Assembly: GCA_009783635.1 (NCBI GenBank)
Contig: WRDC01000030.1
Span: 1-13,490, forward strand
Direction: 5' to 3'
Origin: Methanimicrococcus sp.
GTDB lineage: Archaea; Halobacteriota; Methanosarcinia; Methanosarcinales; Methanosarcinaceae
Length of the DNA stretch: 13,490 bases
In this document: in pieces, positions 5,966-12,326 of the stretch
Layout of the letters: each line of letters starts with the position of its first letter
Position numbering within the stretch: position 1 is the first letter of the stretch
Program-made: the position numbers and the translations under genes
The notes under the pieces: model-generated
The model's input: only the letters and a program-made list of their open reading frames with translations
Database searches by the model: none
What the model was told of the DNA's origin: nothing

Positions 5966-6030
5966 AGAGAAAAAGATTTAATGTAAAAAACGGTTATTCA
6001 CGCTAACAATTTAAGTCAGTGTCATTTTGG

Positions 6031-6103
6031 GGGCCTGTAACTTAGCGGTTGGAGTGCTCGGCTCATAACCGAGTTGTCACTGGTTCAAATCCTGTCAGGC
6101 CCA
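6031..6103 (+). tRNA. tRNA with CAT anticodon (elongator Met or Ile2)
   Basis: A 73-base cloverleaf. GGGCCTG (6031-6037) pairs with CAGGCCC (6096-6102), with discriminator A at 6103. The anticodon stem CTCGG/CCGAG encloses CTCATAA, anticodon CAT. The anticodon stem lacks the three consecutive G-C pairs of initiators and the first pair is G-C, so this is not the initiator. Elongator Met is more likely, but a tRNA-Ile2 whose C34 becomes agmatidine is possible and cannot be separated by eye. The T stem ACTGG/CCTGT has a central T-T mismatch. No intron or encoded CCA. Confidence 0.92.
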
Positions 6104-6106
6104 CTC

Positions 6107-6136
6107 AAAAACCTTATATATGCAATAATCTCATGT
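6107..6136 (+). promoter_or_regulatory. TATA element upstream of the second tRNA-Asn
   Basis: AAACC followed by TTATATATGCAAT, with the TATA box at 6114-6121. The block closely resembles the rpl7ae promoter at 8727-8755 (same AAACC, TATAT, GCAAT and TGTAT spacing). Transcription would begin near 6140-6147, leaving a leader of about 80 bases before tRNA-Asn. That leader contains a small hairpin (GACGC 6166-6170 with GCGTC 6191-6195). Confidence 0.5.
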
Positions 6137-6228
6137 ATGAATTATAACTCTTGGTAATTGAACCGGACGCTTCGTTTGATTCTTTTGTTTGCGTCAAATC
6201 CGTTGTTTCCGCTCATGACGATCAATGT

Positions 6229-6301
6229 GCCGCCTTAACTCAGATGGTAGAGTGTCTGGCTGTTAACCAGAATGTCACAGGTTCGAGCCCTGTAGGCGGC
6301 G
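6229..6301 (+). tRNA. tRNA-Asn (GTT), second copy
   Basis: Identical over all 73 bases to 5665-5737, and the identity extends into the trailing CTTC. The upstream flanks are unrelated apart from AT richness. The same perfect acceptor, anticodon and T stems are present, with anticodon GTT and no CCA. Two identical Asn genes on either side of the CAT-anticodon tRNA indicate duplication with homogenisation by gene conversion. T runs at 6304-6310 probably terminate the transcript. Confidence 0.96.
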
Positions 6302-6438
6302 CTTCTTTTTTTAAATTAACAAAACGCTTTAATAATTCCCGTCCCATTAACCATTACCTTAAATTTTTCAGATGATTTTTCCCATGAAATTTAGTTAACT
6401 GCTATTGTTTTATCAAATGAAGGGCCGGTTTGAAAAGT

Positions 6439-7365
6439 ATGTCCAAGATTTCCGAGAAAGATATTTTAGTGCCGTTAGACGTTTTATCCGATTATCGCGA
6501 CGCTTATATTTCCAATTATATGACCGCAACTCAAGAAAGCGGCCGACTGATGCTTTTTGCGGGCGACCAGAAAATAGAGCATTTGAATGACGATTTTTAC
6601 GGCGAGGATATCTCCGCCGAAGATAACGACCCCGAACACCTTTTTAAAATTGCCGAAAACGGACGGATCGGCGTTTTCGCGACGCAGCTCGGACTCATTG
6701 CGCGTTACGGGAAAGATTATCCCGATTTGGCTTATCTTGTCAAGATGAATTCTAAAACGCATCTCGTCAAAACATCACAGGCCGACCCGTACAGCGGCCA
6801 GTTATACAGCATTGACCAGCTCATGGAATTTAAAGAAAACAGCGGCTTAAATATCGTCGGAATCGGTTACACGATTTATCTCGGCAGCGGATATGAAGCC
6901 GATATGCTTGCCGAAGCGGCGCAATTGGTTTACGAGGCGCACAGGTTCGGTTTGCTTTCCGTTTTATGGATTTACCCGCGCGGCCAAGCCGTCGCCGATG
7001 AAAAAGACTCCCATCTGATTGCCGGCGCCACCGGCGTTGCCGCCTGTTTAAACGCCGATTTCGTTAAAGTCAACGCGCCGCGCGCCAAAGACGGCCTCGA
7101 ATCCGCCGTTCTTTTAAAAGAAGCCGTTCAGTCGGCCGGCCGGACAAAGGTTGTCTGCGCCGGCGGTTCCAATGCCGCTCCCGAGGAATTCTTAGAAGAG
7201 TTATACAAGCAGCTCCATGTCGGCGGCGTTGCCGGCAACGCAACCGGCCGCAACATCCACCAAAAATCTTTGGACGAAGCCGTGCGTATGTGCAATGCGA
7301 TTTACGCGCTCACCGTTCAGTTGGCGCCGCTTGATGAAGCTTTGAGAATTTACAGAGTCGGCTGA
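6439..7365 (+). CDS. Archaeal class I fructose-bisphosphate aldolase (FbaB/DeoC family)
   Basis: This TIM-barrel Schiff-base aldolase of the archaeal FbaB family condenses glyceraldehyde 3-phosphate and dihydroxyacetone phosphate in gluconeogenesis. Motifs with the ATG start (308 residues): GDQKIEH (42-48) with the conserved Asp; VLWIYPRG with Y179-P-R-G182, the catalytic Tyr region; FVKVNAP with K210 in the position of the Schiff-base lysine; AGGSN; and GNATGRNIHQ near 270, the phosphate-binding loop. Members of the family also include the amino-dideoxy-heptulosonate synthase of archaeal aromatic amino-acid synthesis, but the GDQKIEH and KMNSKTHLVKTSQ blocks favour the Methanosarcina-type aldolase. 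The ATG at 6439 is chosen over a TTG at 6430; the ribosome binding site (GGTTTGA, 6427-6433) is weak. It is monocistronic between tRNA-Asn and a membrane protein gene. Confidence 0.85.
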   Translation: MSKISEKDILVPLDVLSDYRDAYISNYMTATQESGRLMLFAGDQKIEHLNDDFYGEDISAEDNDPEHLFKIAENGRIGVFATQLGLIARYGKDYPDLAYLVKMNSKTHLVKTSQADPYSGQLYSIDQLMEFKENSGLNIVGIGYTIYLGSGYEADMLAEAAQLVYEAHRFGLLSVLWIYPRGQAVADEKDSHLIAGATGVAACLNADFVKVNAPRAKDGLESAVLLKEAVQSAGRTKVVCAGGSNAAPEEFLEELYKQLHVGGVAGNATGRNIHQKSLDEAVRMCNAIYALTVQLAPLDEALRIYRVG

Positions 7366-7393
7366 TGAAAAAACTGCGGCCTCTTTGTTATTG

Positions 7394-7402
7394 TTTTATA
7401 TA
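7394..7402 (+). promoter_or_regulatory. TATA box for the membrane protein gene
   Basis: TTTTATATA, a near-consensus methanogen TATA box, lies 29 bases after the aldolase stop and about 150 bases before the next ATG. A second, weaker candidate, TTATATTTTA, is at 7457-7466 and would give a leader of about 60 bases. I cannot tell which is used. Confidence 0.45.
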
Positions 7403-7512
7403 GGAGAAAAATGCTTTCTGCTTATTCGTTTGCATGGTGGGTTTAATTCTTATCGATTATATTTTATCAATTCATTTTTTTAGAATTCACGCGTTTAAAA
7501 GTCAATTTTACA

Positions 7513-7535
7513 ACTGTTTCGGATTCTAAAACAGT
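7513..7535 (+). other. Leader hairpin just before the membrane protein RBS
   Basis: ACTGTTT (7513-7519) pairs perfectly with AAACAGT (7529-7535) around a nine-base loop. It ends one base before AGGTG (7537-7541), the ribosome binding site of the gene at 7549. It could influence translation; no ligand or factor can be suggested from sequence. Confidence 0.4.
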
Positions 7536-7548
7536 CAGGTGTCATTCA

Positions 7549-8433
7549 ATGAAAGAAGAAAAAAGTTTATGGGTGAAATACGGCGCGATTTTTGCCATCC
7601 TCATTATGCTTGGGTCCGCGACGATCGGAGTGGTGATGCTTTCCGGCTTTGGCGGCAACTCAAATAAAATGAAAGCATATCCGTTTTCCGATGTTTCCGG
7701 AAAGCACACCGATTTCACTTTTACAAATATTAAAGACGGCGCAAAATACCTGCCCGAAGGGGCTGTTCAAATTTCATGTTTTAGAACAAACGACACGATT
7801 AACCAATCTCTGAATCCCTCATTCCCCGGTTCTGAGGCCTCTAAAGTATTGGTGGCTTATTACTCGACAGGTGTTCTGGAATATTATCAATTACATACAG
7901 AAGACAATGTCAGTATTATGATCAATGGCAGCAAGCCCACTTCCGAAGACTATGAAGGCTATAGTATCATCTATACCAGTCCCTTCCAAAGAGTTATTGC
8001 CGGCAATCCGATCATTATCGTATCCCTCTCCAATTACGCCAATGATTCAAGTTTGGCCAGAAGAGTGGTTGACGCCTTTGCCGGTCTTTCCGAGAGTTCC
8101 AAGGATTTTGACCCGATTTTTGCTTATGTCGATGATGTTTCCGATTTTGAGGAAATGACTGTTGTCAGGTCCCGTACCGGTAACGGCTATGATATGCTTT
8201 ACCAGCGCTCCAGCTCTTTTACAAACGGCACGCTCCAATTGGAAACCGTTTTGTACGGTCCGAGTAACGATTTGAGAGACGATATCAAAGAAATGGCCGC
8301 GGGGGACAGCGCAATCTTCACCGTCAGCGAGGACGGGTCCATGATTAAGATGTACATTGAAACCACGGATATATTGGTTTATATGATGGAAACCAACAAC
8401 CTGTACGGCATTCTTTATCAATACAGCACATAA
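7549..8433 (+). CDS. Unrecognised single-pass membrane protein with a probable extracellular domain
   Basis: I do not recognise this 294-residue protein. The first ten residues are charged (KEEKSLWVK), followed by one hydrophobic segment at about 11-33 (YGAIFAILIMLGSATIGVVM) that fits a signal anchor. The remaining 260 residues are polar, with alternating hydrophobic patterns suggesting beta structure, and contain a single Cys (C77). Six N-glycosylation sequons fall in this part: N81, N85, N120, N126, N165 and N226. This supports an N-in, C-out surface protein coated with glycan. There is no cell-wall anchor, enzyme motif or lipobox. The ATG at 7549 has AGGTG eight bases upstream. The gene has its own promoter and is followed by tandem terminators, so it is a separate transcription unit and its neighbours say nothing about its role. 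Lineage-restricted surface protein is my best description. Confidence 0.75.
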   Translation: MKEEKSLWVKYGAIFAILIMLGSATIGVVMLSGFGGNSNKMKAYPFSDVSGKHTDFTFTNIKDGAKYLPEGAVQISCFRTNDTINQSLNPSFPGSEASKVLVAYYSTGVLEYYQLHTEDNVSIMINGSKPTSEDYEGYSIIYTSPFQRVIAGNPIIIVSLSNYANDSSLARRVVDAFAGLSESSKDFDPIFAYVDDVSDFEEMTVVRSRTGNGYDMLYQRSSSFTNGTLQLETVLYGPSNDLRDDIKEMAAGDSAIFTVSEDGSMIKMYIETTDILVYMMETNNLYGILYQYST

Positions 8434-8442
8434 TCAATAGCG

Positions 8443-8554
8443 GATAATTAATACAGCAAATAATTAATACAGCAAATAATTAATGCAGCAGATAATTAAT
8501 GCAGCAGATAATTAATGCAGCAGATAATTAATGCAGCAGATAATTAATGCAACA
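8443..8554. repeat. Seven 16-bp tandem repeats
   Basis: Seven consecutive units of the form GATAATTAATGCAGCA begin at 8443, 8459, 8475, 8491, 8507, 8523 and 8539. The early ones read ATACAGCA and the later ones ATGCAGCA. A degenerate unit overlaps the end of the preceding gene (8420-8438), so the array seems to have grown out of its last codons. Units contain TAATTA, itself palindromic. The array is not a multiple of three bases per unit and lies wholly after the stop. Confidence 0.95.
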
Positions 8555-8562
8555 GTTTAAGC

Positions 8563-8600
8563 AGAACAGCAATTTGATTGCTGTTTTCAATTTTTTAATA
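8563..8600 (+). terminator. Hairpin terminator of the membrane protein gene
   Basis: AACAGCAA (8565-8572) pairs perfectly with TTGCTGTT (8578-8585) around TTTGA, extendable by two pairs at the base, and is followed by T-rich sequence with a run of six T (8591-8596). Confidence 0.75.
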
Positions 8601-8606
8601 AAAAAG

Positions 8607-8645
8607 AAACGGAAAAGTCCTTTTTCCGTTTTCTTTCGCTTTCTT
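8607..8645. terminator. Second hairpin, possibly bidirectional terminator
   Basis: AAACGGAAAA (8607-8616) pairs perfectly with TTTTCCGTTT (8622-8631) around a five-base loop. T/C-rich sequence follows on the plus strand and an A run precedes it (a T run on the minus strand). It comes in tandem with the previous terminator. Confidence 0.65.
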
Positions 8646-8724
8646 TCATTTCTTTCACTTTCTTTCATGTTGTTCCCCTTCTTTCATGTTGTTCCCTTTC
8701 TTTTCTTTTGAAACAGGCCGTTTC

Positions 8725-8755
8725 AGAAACCTTTATATGCAATATTTTCCTGTAT
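8725..8755 (+). promoter_or_regulatory. Promoter of the rpl7ae operon
   Basis: AGAAACCTTTATATGCAAT holds a TATA box, TTTATATG, at 8732-8739 preceded by an A-rich BRE-like stretch. Transcription should start near 8760-8768, so the mRNA would carry a leader of about 200 bases including the three direct repeats and the stem-loop. The block is closely similar to the one upstream of the second tRNA-Asn (6107-6136), suggesting a strong housekeeping promoter type. Confidence 0.6.
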
Positions 8756-8782
8756 TGCCTGTTTTAATCTGAGAACTTGATG

Positions 8783-8841
8783 TCGATTGACTGATACTTA
8801 ACTTCGATTGACTGATGCTTATTTCGATTGACTGATACTTA
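8783..8841 (+). repeat. Three 18-bp direct repeats in the probable rpl7ae leader
   Basis: TCGATTGACTGATACTTA begins at 8783 and 8824, and a copy with one change (G for A) begins at 8804. Start-to-start spacing is 21 and 20 bases, two turns of the DNA helix. Each contains the decamer ATTGACTGAT, which also occurs in the dyad before DUF655. Regulation at DNA or RNA level is inferred. Confidence 0.9.
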
Positions 8842-8898
8842 TTTGTCATTATTTTACGCTTCAAGATTTTAGGTCAATAAAACAACTATGAATAATGA

Positions 8899-8952
8899 GA
8901 GCCCGATGCCGTTTTTCCGCTCTTTTCGACTTATCGGAAAATGCTTGGGCTT
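8899..8952 (+). promoter_or_regulatory. Stem-loop in the rpl7ae leader upstream of the RBS
   Basis: An outer stem pairs GAGCCC (8899-8904) with GGGCTT (8947-8952, one G-U). An inner stem pairs TTTTCCG (8913-8919) with CGGAAAA (8935-8941). An asymmetric internal loop separates the two stems and a 15-base loop caps the inner one. The ribosome binding site GGAG (8956-8959) follows four bases later. L7Ae binds kink-turns and is known to autoregulate through its leader in some archaea, but I do not see the tandem G-A pairs needed to call a canonical kink-turn here. Confidence 0.5.
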
Positions 8953-8969
8953 GAAGGAGATTGATTTAT

Positions 8970-9332
8970 ATGGCAATTGCAAAATTCGAAGTCCCTGAAG
9001 AACTTCAAAAGATCGCGTTAGAAGCTGTTGAAACCGCGAGAGACACCGGCAAAATTAAGAAAGGTACCAACGAAGCGACAAAGACCATCGAGAGAGGCAC
9101 CGCAAAACTCGTTGTCATCGCCGAAAACGTTGAACCCGTTGAAATTATCGCTCACCTCGGCCCGCTTTGTGAAGAAAAGGGCGCAGCTTACATTTACGTT
9201 AAAGAACAGAAAAACCTCGGCGCAGCATGCGGCTTAATGGTCGGATGCGCCGCTGTCGCAATTACGGACGCGGGAAAAGCCGCCGAGCTCGTCAGCGATG
9301 TCGCAGCCAAAGTCGCCGCTCTCAAGAACTGA
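8970..9332 (+). CDS. rpl7ae: Ribosomal protein L7Ae (eL8), kink-turn binding protein
   Basis: This RNA-binding protein recognises kink-turns. It is part of the large ribosomal subunit, of C/D and H/ACA guide RNPs (directing rRNA methylation and pseudouridylation), and of archaeal RNase P. The family core is clear: N34-E35-xx-K38 in [12 protein letters not shown] contacts the kink-turn G-A pairs. [10 protein letters not shown] (47-56), [15 protein letters not shown], and L83-G-A-A-C-G-L89 specify the RNA-binding loops. Length (120) is normal. The ATG at 8970 is preferred to a TTG at 8961: it is ten bases after GGAG and starts [13 protein letters not shown], as expected for the family. It is first in rpl7ae-rps28e-rpl24e, with only 32 and 13 bases between genes. 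The unusual leader upstream suggests control of the operon. Confidence 0.97.
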   Translation: MAIAKFEVPEELQKIALEAVETARDTGKIKKGTNEATKTIERGTAKLVVIAENVEPVEIIAHLGPLCEEKGAAYIYVKEQKNLGAACGLMVGCAAVAITDAGKAAELVSDVAAKVAALKN

Positions 9333-9364
9333 TTTTAACATTCAACAGAATGGAGAGATGAATT

Positions 9365-9589
9365 ATGGCAGACGAATCAAGTAACGCAAACGGTTTTCCG
9401 GCCGAAGTTATCGAAGTGATCGGAAACACCGGTATGCACGGTGAGGCAAGTCAGATCCAGTGCAAAATTTTAGAAGGCCGCGACAAGGGCCGCGTGATTA
9501 CAAGAAATTGCGTGGGTCCCGTCCGGGTCGGCGACATATTGATGTTGATCGAAACATCACGCGAAGCCAAGAAATTGACGATGAGGTAA
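9365..9589 (+). CDS. rps28e: Small ribosomal subunit protein eS28 (S28e)
   Basis: This is a 74-residue OB-fold protein of the archaeal and eukaryotic small subunit, located near the mRNA exit path. The family is recognised by [25 protein letters not shown], split here as [16 protein letters not shown] followed by [17 protein letters not shown], then [16 protein letters not shown] and the C-terminal [18 protein letters not shown] (9352-9360) precedes the ATG at 9365. Stop to next start is 13 bases, so it is translated from the same mRNA as L7Ae and L24e. Confidence 0.97.
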   Translation: MADESSNANGFPAEVIEVIGNTGMHGEASQIQCKILEGRDKGRVITRNCVGPVRVGDILMLIETSREAKKLTMR

Positions 9590-9602
9590 ACGGTGATTCA
9601 AA

Positions 9603-9791
9603 ATGGACCAAAGAAAATGCAGTTTTTGCGGCGCAATGATTGAATCCGGCACCGGTAAACTTTACGTCAAGAAAGACGGCGCAACCTTTTTCTTATGCTC
9701 TTCCAAGTGTCAGAACAATCTGACCATGGGAAGACTTCCGAGAAAAACCATCTGGACCGAAAAAGGCCGTGCTGAACAGAAGAGAAAATAA
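9603..9791 (+). CDS. rpl24e: Large ribosomal subunit protein eL24 (L24e)
   Basis: This 62-residue zinc-binding protein of the large subunit lies at the subunit interface. Zinc ligands are C6, C9, C32 and C36 (CSFC and CSSKC), followed by the conserved basic ending [16 protein letters not shown]. The length is that of the short archaeal form. GGTGATT (9592-9598) precedes the ATG at 9603. T-rich sequence with an 18-bp duplication follows the stop, and ndk has its own ribosome binding site 102 bases later; whether transcription continues into ndk is uncertain. Confidence 0.96.
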   Translation: MDQRKCSFCGAMIESGTGKLYVKKDGATFFLCSSKCQNNLTMGRLPRKTIWTEKGRAEQKRK

Positions 9792-9834
9792 AGCCGACAG
9801 ACTTTATTTTCCATTTTTTATTTTCAATTTTTCA

Positions 9835-9870
9835 TTTTTAATTCATTTATTGTTTTTAATTCATTTATTG
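9835..9870. repeat. Perfect 18-bp tandem duplication in the rpl24e-ndk spacer
   Basis: TTTTTAATTCATTTATTG occurs twice without a gap, at 9835-9852 and 9853-9870. It lies in a T-rich stretch (9803-9870) that probably causes at least partial termination after rpl24e. Confidence 0.9.
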
Positions 9871-9893
9871 GAATGACTCAACGGTGATTTTTT

Positions 9894-10343
9894 ATGGAAC
9901 GCACATACATTATGATTAAACCCGACGGCATCGCGCGCGGTTTGATGGGCGACATTCTCTCCAGAATCGAGAGAAAAGGTCTCAAAATAGTCGGCATGAA
10001 GTTTGCCGTCATGGAAGAAGCAAAAGCGAAAGAGCACTACGCGGAACACGCGGAAAGACCGTTTTTCGCGGGCCTTGTCGACTTTATCACATCCGCGCCC
10101 TCCCTGTCTTTGGTGGTGGAAGGCAAAGACGCCGTCAAGATCATGCGCTCTGTCAACGGCGCCACCAAACCCGCCGAAGCCGCTCCCGGCACGATCCGCG
10201 GAGACTTCGCAATGGACACCGGCAGAAACGTTGTTCACGCTTCCGACTCTCTCGAATCCGCCGAACGTGAAATTAAAATCCACTTCGGCAACGCCGCTCT
10301 CCTGTCCTACAAGAGATGCGATGACGACTATCTTTACGAATAA
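9894..10343 (+). CDS. ndk: Nucleoside diphosphate kinase
   Basis: The enzyme transfers the gamma phosphate from ATP to other nucleoside diphosphates through a phosphohistidine. All active-site residues are present: K9, Y49, R85, T91, R102, N112 and the catalytic H115 in NVVHASDS. The N-terminal [16 protein letters not shown] block is typical. At 149 residues the length is normal, and the family forms hexamers or tetramers in the cytoplasm. GGTGAT (9883-9888) precedes the ATG at 9894. The position between rpl24e and infB is the standard archaeal arrangement; GTP supply for translation is a natural link, though this is inference. A hairpin terminator follows. Confidence 0.97.
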   Translation: MERTYIMIKPDGIARGLMGDILSRIERKGLKIVGMKFAVMEEAKAKEHYAEHAERPFFAGLVDFITSAPSLSLVVEGKDAVKIMRSVNGATKPAEAAPGTIRGDFAMDTGRNVVHASDSLESAEREIKIHFGNAALLSYKRCDDDYLYE

Positions 10344-10351
10344 TTTTTGAT

Positions 10352-10381
10352 ACCGGAAATCAATTTTTTTTTGATTCCGGT
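10352..10381 (+). terminator. Hairpin terminator after ndk
   Basis: ACCGGAAATCAA (10352-10363) pairs with TTGATTCCGGT (10371-10381), leaving one bulged A and a loop of seven T. It begins nine bases after the ndk stop and separates ndk from the infB promoter. Confidence 0.65.
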
Positions 10382-10405
10382 TTCCTATTGTTTATGCCTT
10401 TTCAA

Positions 10406-10473
10406 AGTTTTTATACTTCAACGGCATATTTTATCTGTTATTCAAATTCAAACAAGATTTTTATTTTTATATA
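10406..10473 (+). promoter_or_regulatory. Promoter region of infB with two TATA candidates
   Basis: Two TATA-like elements are visible: GTTTTTATAC (10407-10416) and TTTTTATATA (10464-10473). The first would give a leader of about 70 bases containing the hairpin at 10476-10492. The second is closer to consensus but would start transcription about 10-15 bases before the ATG, almost leaderless. Confidence 0.4.
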
Positions 10474-10475
10474 CC

Positions 10476-10492
10476 CGAAGCGTGTCGCTTCG
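10476..10492 (+). promoter_or_regulatory. Hairpin just upstream of the infB RBS
   Basis: CGAAGCG (10476-10482) pairs perfectly with CGCTTCG (10486-10492) around TGT, a compact stem. It ends six bases before AGGTGAT (10499-10505). It may be a protein-binding dyad in DNA (between TATA and start) or an RNA stem affecting ribosome access. Confidence 0.45.
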
Positions 10493-10509
10493 TGTTTCAG
10501 GTGATTTTT

Positions 10510-12288
10510 ATGGGCGGAAACAAAAACTTACGGACGCCGATTGTCTGTGTGATGGGGCACGTTGACCACGGCAAAACCACGCTTTTAGACCAAATACGCG
10601 GCACGGCGATCGTCAAAGGAGAAGCGGGCGCAATTACCCAGCACATCGGCGCAACGGAAGTGCCGATCCATGTTATCGTTGAAAAATGCGGCGACAAGAG
10701 GCTTGCCGATAAATTTATCGTTCCCGGTTTATTGTTTATTGATACGCCCGGTCACCACGCTTTTACAACGCTTCGCAGCCGCGGCGGCGCGCTTGCGGAT
10801 TTGGCCATCATTGTTGTTGACATCAATGAAGGATTCAAGCCTCAGACAATTGAAAGCCTGAACATCTTAAAACGCTTCAAAACGCCGTTTATCGTGGCGA
10901 CAAACAAGGTTGACAGGATTCAAGGCTGGAAAGTCCACAAAGGCGAATGTTTCTTATCCACTTACAAAAAACAGACGCCTGAAGTTCAGGCGATGTTCGA
11001 GCAAAAATTTTACGACATCATCGGCCGCCTTTATGAACAAGGATTCAGCGCGGACCGTTTCGACCGCGTGACCGATTTCCAAAAAACGCTCGGCGTCGTC
11101 CCGATCAGCGGTTTGACCGGCGAAGGCATTCCCGACGTTTTAATGATTCTTCTCGGCTTAGCGCAGCGCTTTTTGGAATCTTCGCTCCGTTACGATGTGA
11201 ACGGCCCCTGTGTCGGCACGGTCTTGGAGGTCAAGGAAGAAAAGGGTCTGGGGACCACCATTGATGTTATTTTATATGACGGCGCGCTTCAAAAAGGAGA
11301 TATGATTGTTATCGGGAGGCTCGGTGAGCCGATTGTGACCAAAGTCCGCGCCCTTTTGAAACCGAGAGAATTGACTGAGATACGGTATGAAAATAAGTTC
11401 AAGCCGATCCAAAAAGTAACGGCGGCGGCCGGTGTTAAAATTTCCGCGCCGGATATCGAGGACGCGCTTGCCGGCGCTCCGATCATTTCCGCAACGCCGG
11501 AGACACTGGACGATGTGATGGCCAAGGTCAAATCCGAAATTGACGACGTTCAGATCCAAACCGACAGTGACGGCGTTATGATTAAGGCTGACACGCTCGG
11601 CTCATTGGAAGCCATGGTCCACGAGTTCAAAAAAGCCGGCATTATGATTCAAAAAGCGGAGGTTGGGGATGTGACCAAACGCGATGTCATGGAAGCTTCC
11701 ACAATCAACGACCCGACGTGTTCCGTGATTTTGGCTTTTAACATCAAAGTCAATCCGGACGCGCTGGAGCTGCTGGACTGCGCGTCGTCTGTCCGCATCT
11801 TTGAAAACGATGTCATTTACCGCCTTTTGGACGACTATCAGGACTTTGTGAAAAAGCAGGATGAGGAGCTTGACAAACTCCGCTCCGATACGCTGATTAA
11901 GCCCGGCCAGTTTAAAATATTGCCCGGCTGCGTTTTCCGCCAGAGCAAACCGGCCGTTGTCGGCGTCCGCATTTTGGGCGGCGTTGTTAAAAACAACACC
12001 GACGTTATGCTGCCGGACGGAACGGTGGTCGGCACGGTCAAAGGCTTGGAGCTGAGCGGCAAGAAGATTCCGAAAGCCACCGCCGGCATGGAAGTCGCGA
12101 TGGCGATTGACGGCGTGACCATCGGCCGTCAGGTCAAAGAAGAAGATGTTTTGTATGTTCACATTCCCGAAAGCGATTCTAGAGTTTTGGAGTTTGAGAT
12201 TTTTGAGACGCTGACGCCGGACGAGCGGGAAACGCTTGAAAAGTACTTGGCGATCCGCCGGAAAAACAAACCGTTTTGGGGAAAATGA
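10510..12288 (+). CDS. infB: Translation initiation factor aIF5B (IF2-like GTPase)
   Basis: This GTPase promotes joining of the ribosomal subunits with initiator tRNA in place. G1 is GHVDHGKT (16-23). G3 is D78-T-P-G-H82, followed by [19 protein letters not shown]4 is N132-K-V-D135. The G5 region is SGLTGEG near 200. Domain II ([25 protein letters not shown]) follows, then domain III, and the C-terminal domain IV with [22 protein letters not shown] carries the initiator-tRNA contact. At 592 residues this is the normal archaeal length, lacking the eukaryotic N-terminal extension and any intein. The ATG at 10510 is chosen because AGGTGAT ends five bases before it and [21 protein letters not shown] matches the family start; the in-frame GTG at 10492 lies within the leader hairpin. 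rps6e follows after 427 bases. Confidence 0.97.
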   Translation: MGGNKNLRTPIVCVMGHVDHGKTTLLDQIRGTAIVKGEAGAITQHIGATEVPIHVIVEKCGDKRLADKFIVPGLLFIDTPGHHAFTTLRSRGGALADLAIIVVDINEGFKPQTIESLNILKRFKTPFIVATNKVDRIQGWKVHKGECFLSTYKKQTPEVQAMFEQKFYDIIGRLYEQGFSADRFDRVTDFQKTLGVVPISGLTGEGIPDVLMILLGLAQRFLESSLRYDVNGPCVGTVLEVKEEKGLGTTIDVILYDGALQKGDMIVIGRLGEPIVTKVRALLKPRELTEIRYENKFKPIQKVTAAAGVKISAPDIEDALAGAPIISATPETLDDVMAKVKSEIDDVQIQTDSDGVMIKADTLGSLEAMVHEFKKAGIMIQKAEVGDVTKRDVMEASTINDPTCSVILAFNIKVNPDALELLDCASSVRIFENDVIYRLLDDYQDFVKKQDEELDKLRSDTLIKPGQFKILPGCVFRQSKPAVVGVRILGGVVKNNTDVMLPDGTVVGTVKGLELSGKKIPKATAGMEVAMAIDGVTIGRQVKEEDVLYVHIPESDSRVLEFEIFETLTPDERETLEKYLAIRRKNKPFWGK

Positions 12289-12326
12289 GTCTCATTCAGC
12301 GTTTAAAACCGGCAGAGAGTTTCATC

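Larger units (their letters stand above)
8434..8969. other. 536-base region between the membrane protein and rpl7ae
   Basis: No gene is visible. In order it holds a 16-bp tandem repeat (8443-8554), two hairpin terminators (8563-8600 and 8607-8645), a C/T-rich stretch with repeated CTTTCTTTCATGTTGTTCC elements (to about 8710), the rpl7ae TATA box (8732-8739), three direct repeats (8783-8841), and a stem-loop (8899-8952) just before the rpl7ae ribosome binding site. Confidence 0.7.

Noticed and set aside
5680..6006. Open frame starting MVECLAVNQNVTGSSPVGGA
   Set aside because: It is the translation of the tRNA-Asn gene followed by a low-complexity pyrimidine tract, a well-known kind of false gene call. 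The same peptide appears at the second tRNA copy (6151-6375).
5665..6301. Integrated element between tRNA-derived attachment sites
   Set aside because: The interval is only about 0.5 kb, contains a tRNA and a microsatellite, and has no integrase or cargo. The repeats are full tRNA genes, better explained by duplication.
8443..8554. CRISPR-like array
   Set aside because: The 16-bp units are contiguous with no unique spacers, and there are no cas genes nearby.
10492..10509. Upstream GTG start for infB
   Set aside because: It lies within the leader hairpin and before the AGGTGAT ribosome binding site, which fits the ATG at 10510.
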